In this document: positions 1 to 5,394 of the stretch, piece by piece | Layout: every line of letters starts with the position of its first letter | Numbering within the stretch: position 1 is the stretch's first letter | Assembly (NCBI GenBank): GCA_964592855.1 | Contig: CAZQKI010000273.1 | Span: forward strand, 1 to 5,394 | DNA from: JAAYLN01 sp964592855 | GTDB taxonomy: Bacteria > Verrucomicrobiota > Kiritimatiellia > RFP12 > JAAYLN01 | DNA: 5,394 nt | Direction of reading: 5' to 3' | Notes under the pieces: model-generated | Databases searched by the model: none | The model's input: only the letters and a program-made list of their open reading frames with translations | Told to the model about the DNA's origin: nothing | Program-made: the position numbers and the translations under genes

Positions 1-3
1 AAA

Positions 4-25
4 CAAAGCTTGCGACAAAGCTTTG
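4..25. repeat. Small perfect inverted repeat (8-bp arms, 6-base loop)
   Basis: The arms CAAAGCTT (4-11) and AAGCTTTG (18-25) are perfect reverse complements around the loop GCGACA. The nonamer ACAAAGCTT also occurs twice as a direct repeat (3-11 and 15-23), so the element is both a direct and an inverted repeat. It lies outside the gene block, 105 bases past the last stop codon, in sequence with no supported gene. It could be a transcript-end hairpin of a gene beyond the left edge or part of a longer dispersed repeat; no T-run follows on either strand that would make it a convincing terminator. Confidence 0.5.
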
Positions 26-68
26 GGACTAGCCAGGCGGCAGGGGCGCAGCTGCTCGGCAAGTCTCC

Positions 69-127
69 TACTCGATCCAACTGCCCCGGCGCAGCCGGGG
101 CAGAGGCCTCACTGAACCCTGAACCCT
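69..127 (-). repeat. 59-bp dispersed repeat, copy 1 (inverted relative to copy 2)
   Basis: This segment matches the reverse complement of 5228-5286 at 55 of 59 positions with no gaps. The four differences are one G/C change in the hairpin arm and three changes in the short linker next to it. From the minus strand the order is: two tandem heptads GGTTCAG, a linker, a GC-rich hairpin (81-103), then CAGTTGGATCGAGTA. It begins two bases beyond the stop codon of the secreted-protein gene, so it sits in that gene's 3' untranslated region. Its non-coding position and second copy suggest a genome-wide intergenic repeat family, which this window alone cannot prove. Confidence 0.85.
81..103 (-). terminator. 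GC-rich hairpin inside repeat copy 1, possible transcript end
   Basis: A perfect 10-bp stem (CTGCCCCGGC at 81-90 paired with GCCGGGGCAG at 94-103) closes a 3-base loop. It lies 27 bases past the stop codon of the last gene of the minus-strand unit, where a terminator or an mRNA 3'-end stabilising structure would be expected. On the minus strand the stem is followed by TTGGATCGAG, not a run of T, so classical intrinsic termination is not well supported. The hairpin is also an integral part of a repeated element, which may be its real origin. Confidence 0.4.
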
Positions 128-129
128 TG

Positions 130-810
130 CTACTCTGCGAGTCGTCGATCTTGACTCGCACCCTCCGGGGAGAGGGCCGGTTCCACGGGTTCGACCACCA
201 CGTTGTCGAAGCCATAGCGCCCCGGCGGATAATAGGCATAGAGCATGACCCGCATCTCGGTGACCTCGGGACGGTGCAGCGTCGGATTGAACGCCATGGC
301 GTTCGGGGTCCAGACGCCCGCGCCGCCGTTGCAGTTCATCATCGCTTCGTAGCGCTTCGTCAGCCGCCCCCGGAACATCCCGTAGCCGCGCACCCAGACC
401 TTCACGCCGCCCGACCCGTGGACATCGCAGCGGACCCGGTAGACCTGCCCCGAAGCCACGGGGAAGGAATCGCAATAGTAGCTCAGTCCATAGGTGTCGG
501 CGACCGCGTTGCCCGCAGGCTTCGGGATGTCCCACGTGTTCGTGAGCCCCGTGACCCGCCACTGCCGGACCATCTCGACCTCGCTGATGCGGGTGTCGAG
601 CCAGATGGCCCGGCCGGATGCCGGTCCGCCGTCCTCCCAGCGGACGCCGAGTCCGTCTGGCAACGCCCAGCCGGCCGGACGGCGGGAATCCACGGGATCG
701 ACGGTCTCGAATTCACCGTTCGCCACGAGATTGGTCGCGCCCCGTGCGCCCGACAGAGCGGCCAGGAGGCTGATCACCCGCCACGTCCTCCGGCTAGTTT
801 TCCGGTTCAC
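130..810 (-). CDS. Secreted protein with carbohydrate-binding, jelly-roll-like domain
   Basis: A 226-residue protein of unknown specific function. Residues 1-25 look like a signal peptide: a basic N-region (NRKTSRRTWR), a hydrophobic core (VISLLAALSG) and a probable cleavage site near ARG/A. There is no lipobox cysteine, so export by Sec to the periplasm or outside is expected. The mature protein opens with NLVANGEFE, the typical first strand of CBM4/9-type and related galactose-binding-like modules, followed by a PAGWALPDG turn and strands such as GQVYRVRCDV and GGVKVWVRGYG, ending in a YGFDNVVVEPV strand. The domain fills the whole protein and no catalytic domain is present, so a binding or structural role is inferred. 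The GTG start at 810 is chosen because GGGAGG lies five bases upstream, it directly precedes the signal peptide, and upstream sequence in this frame lies inside the larger gene. The start overlaps the end of that gene by 17 bases, suggesting translational coupling. Three cysteines (103, 118, 150) could allow one disulfide. Confidence 0.85.
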   Translation of the reverse strand: MNRKTSRRTWRVISLLAALSGARGATNLVANGEFETVDPVDSRRPAGWALPDGLGVRWEDGGPASGRAIWLDTRISEVEMVRQWRVTGLTNTWDIPKPAGNAVADTYGLSYYCDSFPVASGQVYRVRCDVHGSGGVKVWVRGYGMFRGRLTKRYEAMMNCNGGAGVWTPNAMAFNPTLHRPEVTEMRVMLYAYYPPGRYGFDNVVVEPVEPALSPEGASQDRRLAE

Positions 811-3800
811 GCGCACCTCCCATCTCCGCCAGCCGCCGATAGTAGGCCGCCACGATCTCCTCATAGCCCAGCGGCACATCGGCACGAAGCCCCGACCACA
901 ACGCCTCCGCCTCCTCCTGCGGCAGGGCGCCCCGCTCGCGTCGCGAGGCCGCCTCGGCCGCCACCGTCGCACTGGCGCCGCGCATCGCATCCAGCGTCGC
1001 ATCGAAGGCGCGCCGGATCTCCGCCCCCTTCCCCGCCTGCGCCTGCCGCTCGAAATCGCGCATGTTCGCGATCGCGGCGTCCAGATCGCCGGAAGGGACG
1101 CCATGGGCGCGCAGGTGCAGGTTCAGCCGCTCGGCATTCTGGCGAATCTCCGTCTGCCTTCCGGCCAGGCGCTGCATCTGCTCCTTGCGCGGCGGCGGCG
1201 ACGGTCCCCGCAACCCCTGCTCCGCAAAGCCCGCCAGTTTGCCACCCCCCGTCGCGCCGCCGGGCGACTGCTTCGACTGGTCATCGACCGCCCCCGTCTC
1301 GAAAGGCGTCGGCGTCAGGCGCGATGGCGTCTGCCGGCCATCCTTGCCCACCGCCGCATTCTCGACCATCTGCCCCTGGCTGCGACCCGTGCGCCCTTCG
1401 CCCGAACGCCCCCCGATCTCCTGGTTGTTCGGCAGTTGATTGCCGGTCACCCCCTTCGCGCTCATGCTTGAAATCGGGCCGTCCATCGCATCCCAGCCCG
1501 CCCCCTTGTCGATCGAGTCGATCCAGCCGCTGGTCATGTCCTCGACATCCTCGGTCATGGCCTCCTCTTCGTCCAGAAGTTCGCCGACGATGTCCTCCAA
1601 TTCACGCGGCAGCTCGGCCAGCGGCACGTCGGGGAGGTTCGGCGGCTCCTCCATCAGCCACTTGAGGTAGTCGGGCTTGTCGGTCATCCACCGCTCCAGA
1701 TTGTGGATCAGCTCCTCGGCGTTCTCGAGCCCGGCCTGCTCCTGCGGAACGGCGAGCTCGAGCTTCTTGGCGTAGAGCGATTCCGCCGCCTTCTGGACAT
1801 CCTGCCAGATTTCGTTGAACTCCTCAGCCAGCGAGCCATCGGCAAAATCCTGCAATGGATTCTTGCTGAGGTCGTCCAGCTTGTCGCGGAGCATGGCCGC
1901 CCATTTGCCCTCTTCGCGCGCCAACTGCCCCAGGATGTCGAGTTCCGCCTCGGTCAGGTCCTCGGGGCCCCGTTCCAGCAGGGAGCGCGACTGTTCGACG
2001 ATGCGTTTCTGCACCGCCGCGAAATCCTTCAGGAACGCCTGCAAGTCGCGCGCGCGGTCGGCGTCGGTGGGGGCGGGAGGCGCCGTCTGCCCCGGGTCCC
2101 GCTCCTGCTGCAGGCGCGCCTGCGCAGCCAGCCGTCCCAGCAGCGTCAGGAGCTCATTGAGGATGTAGCTCTGGTTCTCCGCCAGACGCGTGATTCCCGG
2201 CAAGGCCGCCTGCACGGTTGCCGCGGGGGGTTCCAGCGCGCCGATCTGTGCCAGGGCCTGCCCCATCTCCTGCTCCACCAGCAGCGAAAGCCGCGCCGCC
2301 AGCGAGGTCTCCGACACCGCATTCGTCAAGGCCGCGACCGCGCTGCGCCCGTGGTTGCGGGCCGCTTCCTGCGTGCCTTGAATCCCGTTGCGGTGCGCGG
2401 CCATGTGCTGCCGGGCCAGGGCCTCCTCCACATGCACTTCCAGGTTGCGCGTCATGCCCAGCGACCGCCGCTGCTCGACAACGGCCTGCTCCAACGCACG
2501 GGCAGCAGTCTGCGCCGCCCCCGCCAGCGTCTGCGACGCCTCCTCCGTGCGCCGCATGCGCACCACGAGCGGAGCCGAAACCGCCACGGTTCCGCCGGGA
2601 TTCCAGTCGCGCGCGCGCGCCTCCAGCCGATAGCTTTCCCCCGGCAGGTACAGCGCCGGATCCAAGGTCAGCGACAAGCGCTCGCGGAGGCCGCCCTTGC
2701 GCCCCGGCGGCCCCGGATAGGGCCACTGCGCCACCACCTTCGCCTGATCGGCCGGCGCCGCGGCGGGTGCAACCGTCACCCACACCGCCTGCATGCCGTA
2801 GTCGTCCGACGCCTCGATCGGCACCGCCACAGCCTCCCCCGGCCAAAATAACTGATTGCGCGAGTCGGTCACAAATTCGACTTCCGGCGTCCGGTCCTGC
2901 TGCAGCAGCACCCCGCCGCCGGCGATGGAACGGAGGGGCTCGTTCCGTTTTTCCGCCGCCTGAAGCCCATAGTCGCCGCCGGACCGGAGCGGCGCGTCCA
3001 CCCACCATCCGCTCGCGGCGCTCCAGGCGCATTCGAGCTGATTGCTTCCCTGCAGCCAAACCACCCGCGCCATTTTGCGATCAAGCGCAACCGCCACACG
3101 CACCCGGCTTCCCGAGAGTGCACGCAGCACGGCCGGCGCACCCGCCTGCGTCTCGGCATCCGAGCCGGCATAGCCGGGCGGCGTGACCGTGAAGCTGGAG
3201 GCGACGATGCGCGGCGGATGGCGCACCTGTACCGTGAGGGTCCGCGACCACGTGTCGCCGTAGAGCACACAGCAGGCAAACGGCTCCCGCACCGAATCGA
3301 AACTCCAGACATAGCGGCCGGCCGCGCGGGCATCCGCCACCATGGGGAGATCGACCGCCGCCGCGCCCAGGCCGCTGCGCTGCGTCCGCCGCAGCACAGG
3401 AACCGCCCGCGGGGCCGTCACCACCCGGCCGGAGACCGCCTGCAGCTGCGCCGTGACCACCAATGCATCCCCGGCCCACAGCGTCACGGCCGGCCCGGGC
3501 GTCAGCGTGACCGCGACATCCGAAGCCGGCGGGATGTCCGCCAGCGGGCGGACCAGCCGCGCCCAGGCGTTGCCCGCCTGATGCGAAAGGGTCAGCGCAT
3601 AGCCGCACCAGAGGAAGACGCACACCCCCGCCGCCGCGACGGCGTGCCGCAACTGGCGGCCGTCGCGCAGCTGCTCCGGCCGGATGGCGGTCGAGCAGGC
3701 CGCGCCCGACTCCAGCACCTCCGCGGCGAAAACCGCCGGGGCCCCCGTCAGCGGCGCATTTTCAAAGAGACAAGCGTTGATGAGGAGGTTGTCCGCAATG

Positions 3801-4075
3801 CCGCACCGCCGCTCCAGCTCGCGCGCGGTCCGCTCGGGCGTGAGGCGCCAATGCCGGGGCCGCAGCAAATCGTGCCAGCACCGCCAAGCGGGAACGACGA
3901 GTCCCACGACCAGCATCGCCAGGCGGATGCCGGCCGGCAGGCGGAGCAGGTTGTCGAACCAGAACCAGGCGAGCCACAGCGCCAGCGTCACCGCCAGCCA
4001 GCGGAGAAAAATGCGGGTCAGTCGGATCCGTCGCAGGGCGCGGCCGAAACCGGCCAACTGGGCGTGAAGGGTCAA
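794..4075 (-). CDS. Very large membrane-anchored coiled-coil protein, DUF4175-like
   Basis: A 1093-residue protein whose style matches the large DUF4175-type proteins of Planctomycetes and Verrucomicrobia; its biochemical role is unknown. Hydrophobic segments at about 23-41, 49-66 and 143-164 give about three membrane spans. Residues about 185-510 form a beta-rich, probably periplasmic region with Ig-like modules: a VTPPGYAGSDAET motif near 297 and an ASDDYGMQAVWV motif near 422, both typical of this family. From about 510 to 860 it is helical, rich in Ala, Glu and Gln, and likely coiled coil, with a very acidic stretch (about 816-848). A glycine-rich, low-complexity stretch with EIGGRSGEGRTGRSQG follows (about 886-950), then more helix and an ending (YEEIVAAYYRRLAE) typical of the family. 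The start is TTG: an in-frame stop lies three codons upstream and the first in-frame ATG is at about residue 54, inside the second membrane segment. A second TTG at 4057 is an alternative. No clear Shine-Dalgarno precedes it, so coupling to the gene nine bases upstream is likely. Relatives often neighbour MoxR/DUF58/von Willebrand-type (Bat) genes; none are in view. Confidence 0.82.
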   Translation of the reverse strand: MTLHAQLAGFGRALRRIRLTRIFLRWLAVTLALWLAWFWFDNLLRLPAGIRLAMLVVGLVVPAWRCWHDLLRPRHWRLTPERTARELERRCGIADNLLINACLFENAPLTGAPAVFAAEVLESGAACSTAIRPEQLRDGRQLRHAVAAAGVCVFLWCGYALTLSHQAGNAWARLVRPLADIPPASDVAVTLTPGPAVTLWAGDALVVTAQLQAVSGRVVTAPRAVPVLRRTQRSGLGAAAVDLPMVADARAAGRYVWSFDSVREPFACCVLYGDTWSRTLTVQVRHPPRIVASSFTVTPPGYAGSDAETQAGAPAVLRALSGSRVRVAVALDRKMARVVWLQGSNQLECAWSAASGWWVDAPLRSGGDYGLQAAEKRNEPLRSIAGGGVLLQQDRTPEVEFVTDSRNQLFWPGEAVAVPIEASDDYGMQAVWVTVAPAAAPADQAKVVAQWPYPGPPGRKGGLRERLSLTLDPALYLPGESYRLEARARDWNPGGTVAVSAPLVVRMRRTEEASQTLAGAAQTAARALEQAVVEQRRSLGMTRNLEVHVEEALARQHMAAHRNGIQGTQEAARNHGRSAVAALTNAVSETSLAARLSLLVEQEMGQALAQIGALEPPAATVQAALPGITRLAENQSYILNELLTLLGRLAAQARLQQERDPGQTAPPAPTDADRARDLQAFLKDFAAVQKRIVEQSRSLLERGPEDLTEAELDILGQLAREEGKWAAMLRDKLDDLSKNPLQDFADGSLAEEFNEIWQDVQKAAESLYAKKLELAVPQEQAGLENAEELIHNLERWMTDKPDYLKWLMEEPPNLPDVPLAELPRELEDIVGELLDEEEAMTEDVEDMTSGWIDSIDKGAGWDAMDGPISSMSAKGVTGNQLPNNQEIGGRSGEGRTGRSQGQMVENAAVGKDGRQTPSRLTPTPFETGAVDDQSKQSPGGATGGGKLAGFAEQGLRGPSPPPRKEQMQRLAGRQTEIRQNAERLNLHLRAHGVPSGDLDAAIANMRDFERQAQAGKGAEIRRAFDATLDAMRGASATVAAEAASRRERGALPQEEAEALWSGLRADVPLGYEEIVAAYYRRLAEMGGAREPEN
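816..821 (-). promoter_or_regulatory. Ribosome binding site fixing the start of the secreted-protein gene
   Basis: GGGAGG on the minus strand lies five bases before the GTG at 810. It sits inside the last codons of the preceding large gene. It decides the start, because the reading frame stays open for about 290 further bases upstream, in sequence that belongs to the larger gene. It is the best Shine-Dalgarno match among the three genes here. Confidence 0.7.
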
Positions 4076-4084
4076 AAGGGATGC

Positions 4085-5182
4085 CTATTTTACGGGTTCC
4101 AGCAAATCGTGCAGGTAGAGGAGCGTGGCCAACCGGGTATCCAGCAGGTGCCCCGCACGGTAGGAGACCGCCGTGCCGACGAAACGGCCCATGTCGATCA
4201 GGGCGATAGCGGCCAGCAGATCCAGCGTCGCACGATGCCAGACGGCCTCCAGTGATCGCCCGTTGTGCATCAGCAGCGGCGTGTTGATGTAACGCTTCCT
4301 GCCGTGGATCAGAATGTTGTTGGTCGTATAGCCCAGGTTGCGCGTTTCAGGCAGAAGCTGGCCGACGGTACGGGTGAGGATCAATTGCTGCCGCGTGGCA
4401 TTGGTGCGCGCGCCGGCACCGTGACGGAAAGTGTCGCGCGTCACATCGAAGAGGATGCGCTGCCGGCCGATCGCCGACGGGAAATCGATGGCGCAGTCCA
4501 GACGAATCTTGCGCTGCCAGCGCTCCGCCGGAAGCAGCGTCACGAAGTCGCCGCGGTCTCCCGCGATCGTGACCGGCTCCTTCACCGTGACGTAAGTCGC
4601 GGGCGCGGGCAGTTCCTTCACCCCCGACAGCACCAGCGCCTCGACCAGGTCCAGGCTGCTGCGGTCGAAGAGCGGCGGATCGCCCGACTCCGTTTCAATC
4701 AGCAGATCGTCGACGCCGCACCCCATGCGCAGGGCGATGATGTGCTCGACCATGCGGAGGTAGTTGTGGGGCGAGCCGCTGCGCAGGACGATGTTGCGCT
4801 GCGCTGTCCAGACGTTCCGGGAGGAAACGAGGATGGGGAGCTGCTCCGGCAGATCCGTGCGCTTGATCCACCAGCCCGGAGCGGTGCTCGGCTTGAAGGT
4901 CAGCGTCCGCTGCGACCGACGCGCGAAGGTGCCCGGCCCCGTCACGGAGCTTGGCGCGAGGATCGTCGTCCGCCGATCCGAAAAGCCGGCATCCTCCTGC
5001 TCCGTGATCTGGATGTCGTCAATGGCCTGAGCTTCAAAAAGCGCCTGACTTTTCCGAATCGATTCAACATCGCCCGCCAGCACGCGTCCTATCGGGTATT
5101 TCGTCTGCACCCCTGCACCTGTCCTTTGCGGATGGTTCGCCGACATCCCCATGATGCCGGCACACACATTGTGCCATGCCAC
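4085..5182 (-). CDS. lpxC: LpxC-family protein (UDP-3-O-acyl-GlcNAc deacetylase-like), divergent active site
   Basis: A 365-residue member of the LpxC family, whose classical members are cytosolic zinc enzymes that remove the acetyl group from UDP-3-O-acyl-N-acetylglucosamine, the committed step of lipid A synthesis. The family fold can be followed along the protein: RRTTILAPSSVTGPGTF (about 70-86), IKRTDL (106-111), the VEH motif (145-147) with the base Glu146 and zinc ligand His147, GDPPLFDRSS (167-176, family DGS-like), GARTN (257-261), WHRATLD (315-321) and YRAGH (341-345) with the second-domain histidine His345. Several active-site positions differ. Classical LpxC has His-Lys-x-x-Asp, here His316 is followed by Arg and the Asp is one residue later (His-x4-Asp321); the following conserved Asp is replaced by Ala; the Phe of the ARTF motif is Asn. 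About 65 residues precede the conserved domain, more than in typical LpxC of about 300 residues. The ATG at 5182 is the longest start; ATG at 5152 or 5146 and GTG at 5107 (preceded by AAAGGA) are alternatives, the last shortening the extension. The symbol reflects family membership; deacetylase activity is not certain. Confidence 0.82.
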   Translation of the reverse strand: MAWHNVCAGIMGMSANHPQRTGAGVQTKYPIGRVLAGDVESIRKSQALFEAQAIDDIQITEQEDAGFSDRRTTILAPSSVTGPGTFARRSQRTLTFKPSTAPGWWIKRTDLPEQLPILVSSRNVWTAQRNIVLRSGSPHNYLRMVEHIIALRMGCGVDDLLIETESGDPPLFDRSSLDLVEALVLSGVKELPAPATYVTVKEPVTIAGDRGDFVTLLPAERWQRKIRLDCAIDFPSAIGRQRILFDVTRDTFRHGAGARTNATRQQLILTRTVGQLLPETRNLGYTTNNILIHGRKRYINTPLLMHNGRSLEAVWHRATLDLLAAIALIDMGRFVGTAVSYRAGHLLDTRLATLLYLHDLLEPVK

Positions 5183-5227
5183 CGCGCGGAAGGCAACTCC
5201 CGTCGCGCACCCGATGGTTCAGGAAAC

Positions 5228-5286
5228 AGGGTTCAGGGTTCAGCGGCGCCTCTGGCCCGGCTGCGCCGGGGCAGTTGGATCGAGTA
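5228..5286 (+). repeat. 59-bp dispersed repeat, copy 2
   Basis: This is the partner of 69-127, in the opposite orientation, with 55 of 59 positions matching. On the plus strand it starts with two tandem GGTTCAG heptads (5230-5236 and 5237-5243); a third, isolated GGTTCAG lies just outside at 5216-5222. A hairpin follows and the copy ends with CAGTTGGATCGAGTA. It lies between the LpxC-like start codon (45 bases away) and the tandem octamers, so it would occupy the 5' leader or promoter region of the minus-strand unit, unlike copy 1, which is at its 3' end. Confidence 0.85.
5252..5274. repeat. Hairpin within repeat copy 2 (10-bp stem, one mismatch)
   Basis: CTGGCCCGGC (5252-5261) can pair with GCCGGGGCAG (5265-5274) around the loop TGC, with one G/G mismatch at the fourth position of the stem. 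The matching hairpin in copy 1 is perfect. The change leaves nine of ten pairs, so the stem-loop is kept although the sequence has drifted. No T-run follows on either strand. Confidence 0.6.
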
Positions 5287-5312
5287 TGAGATATATCGCG
5301 CAATCTGTCCGG

Positions 5313-5366
5313 GTATCCGGTTAAGGGTGACGGTTAAGCGTATCCGTTTAAGGGTGGCGTTTAAGT
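5313..5366 (+). repeat. Two tandem 27-bp units with four octamers CG(G/T)TTAAG
   Basis: Units 5313-5339 and 5340-5366 match at 23 of 27 positions. Each unit holds two octamers: CGGTTAAG at 5318-5325 and 5331-5338, then CGTTTAAG at 5345-5352 and 5358-5365. Their starts are 13, 14 and 13 bases apart. Both octamers of unit 1 carry G at the third position and both of unit 2 carry T. The array lies 131-184 bases upstream of the LpxC-like start codon, in sequence without a supported gene. It could be a set of regulator sites for the minus-strand unit or a fragment of a longer intergenic repeat; the window ends 28 bases further on, so its full extent is unknown. Confidence 0.7.
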
Positions 5367-5394
5367 TGGCGAAGATGCCGAGCGGGCGCTAGGT

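Larger units (their letters stand above)
5183..5394. other. Intergenic region upstream of the three-gene unit
   Basis: These 212 bases hold no supported gene. They contain repeat copy 2 and the tandem octamer array, separated by a short AT-richer patch around 5283-5297 (GATATATCTCATAC read on the minus strand). A promoter for the minus-strand unit must lie here or beyond the window unless the genes are co-transcribed with something further right. I could not find a well-spaced sigma-70 -35/-10 pair. The AT patch is the best candidate for an opening region, at low confidence. Confidence 0.45.

Noticed and set aside
68..562. Minus-strand open frame ending in RLRRGSWIE
   Set aside because: It overlaps the secreted-protein gene in another frame and its ending comes from repeat copy 1; there is no family signal.
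811..1104. N-terminal extension of the secreted protein to an upstream start at 1104
   Set aside because: This stretch lies inside the giant gene, is dominated by Arg, and would bury the signal peptide in the middle of the protein.
10..1665. 551-codon plus-strand open frame
   Set aside because: It runs antisense through the two downstream genes, is extremely rich in Pro, Arg and Ala as expected for a shadow frame in GC-rich DNA, and shows no recognisable domain.
2154..3059. 301-codon minus-strand Gly/Ala-rich open frame
   Set aside because: It lies wholly inside the giant gene in a different frame, with composition typical of a GC-rich shadow frame.
69..5286. Composite transposon bounded by inverted repeats
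   Set aside because: No transposase or integrase lies between the repeats and no flanking target duplication was seen; a dispersed intergenic repeat is simpler.
5313..5366. CRISPR array
   Set aside because: The 27-bp units abut directly with no unique spacers, and there are only two of them.
4265..5392. 375-codon plus-strand open frame with a tail RLRRGSWIEYEIYR
   Set aside because: It is antisense to the LpxC-like gene, which has clear family motifs. Its tail is simply the translation of the 59-bp repeat and the tandem octamers.

Overview
The window is a GC-rich stretch from a Gram-negative (lipid A-type outer membrane) bacterium. An LpxC-family gene, a very large membrane-anchored coiled-coil protein resembling the DUF4175-type proteins of Planctomycetes and Verrucomicrobia, and a secreted jelly-roll protein together suggest a member of the PVC group, perhaps Kiritimatiellota- or Verrucomicrobia-like. 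That taxonomic reading is inference from protein style only; no marker gene is present.

Layout: three genes fill almost the whole window, all on the minus strand and packed as one probable transcription unit read from right to left. First (5182-4085) is a divergent member of the LpxC family (UDP-3-O-acyl-N-acetylglucosamine deacetylase). Nine bases later comes a 1093-residue protein (4075-794) with about three N-terminal membrane segments, Ig-like periplasmic domains and a long coiled-coil and glycine-rich C-terminal half. It starts with TTG. Overlapping its end by 17 bases is a 226-residue secreted protein (810-130) with a signal peptide and a carbohydrate-binding, jelly-roll-like domain; it starts with GTG behind a strong Shine-Dalgarno sequence.

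The gene block is bracketed by two copies of a 59-bp repeat in opposite orientation (69-127 and 5228-5286; 55 of 59 positions identical when one is reversed), each containing a GC-rich hairpin. To the right of the second copy lies a pair of 27-bp tandem units holding four evenly spaced copies of an octamer CG(G/T)TTAAG (5318-5365), upstream of the first gene. A small AT-rich hairpin sits at the left edge (4-25).

How the genes may work together: all three products are expected at or beyond the inner membrane or in envelope biogenesis (a cytoplasmic lipid A-type enzyme or its relative, a giant inner-membrane/periplasmic protein, an exported glycan-binding-like protein). An envelope role is therefore reasonable, but the specific function is not shown by the sequence. 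The most notable oddity is in the LpxC-like protein, where several active-site positions are changed, including a one-residue shift of the putative zinc-binding aspartate. No RNA genes, CRISPR array, transposase or integrase were seen.
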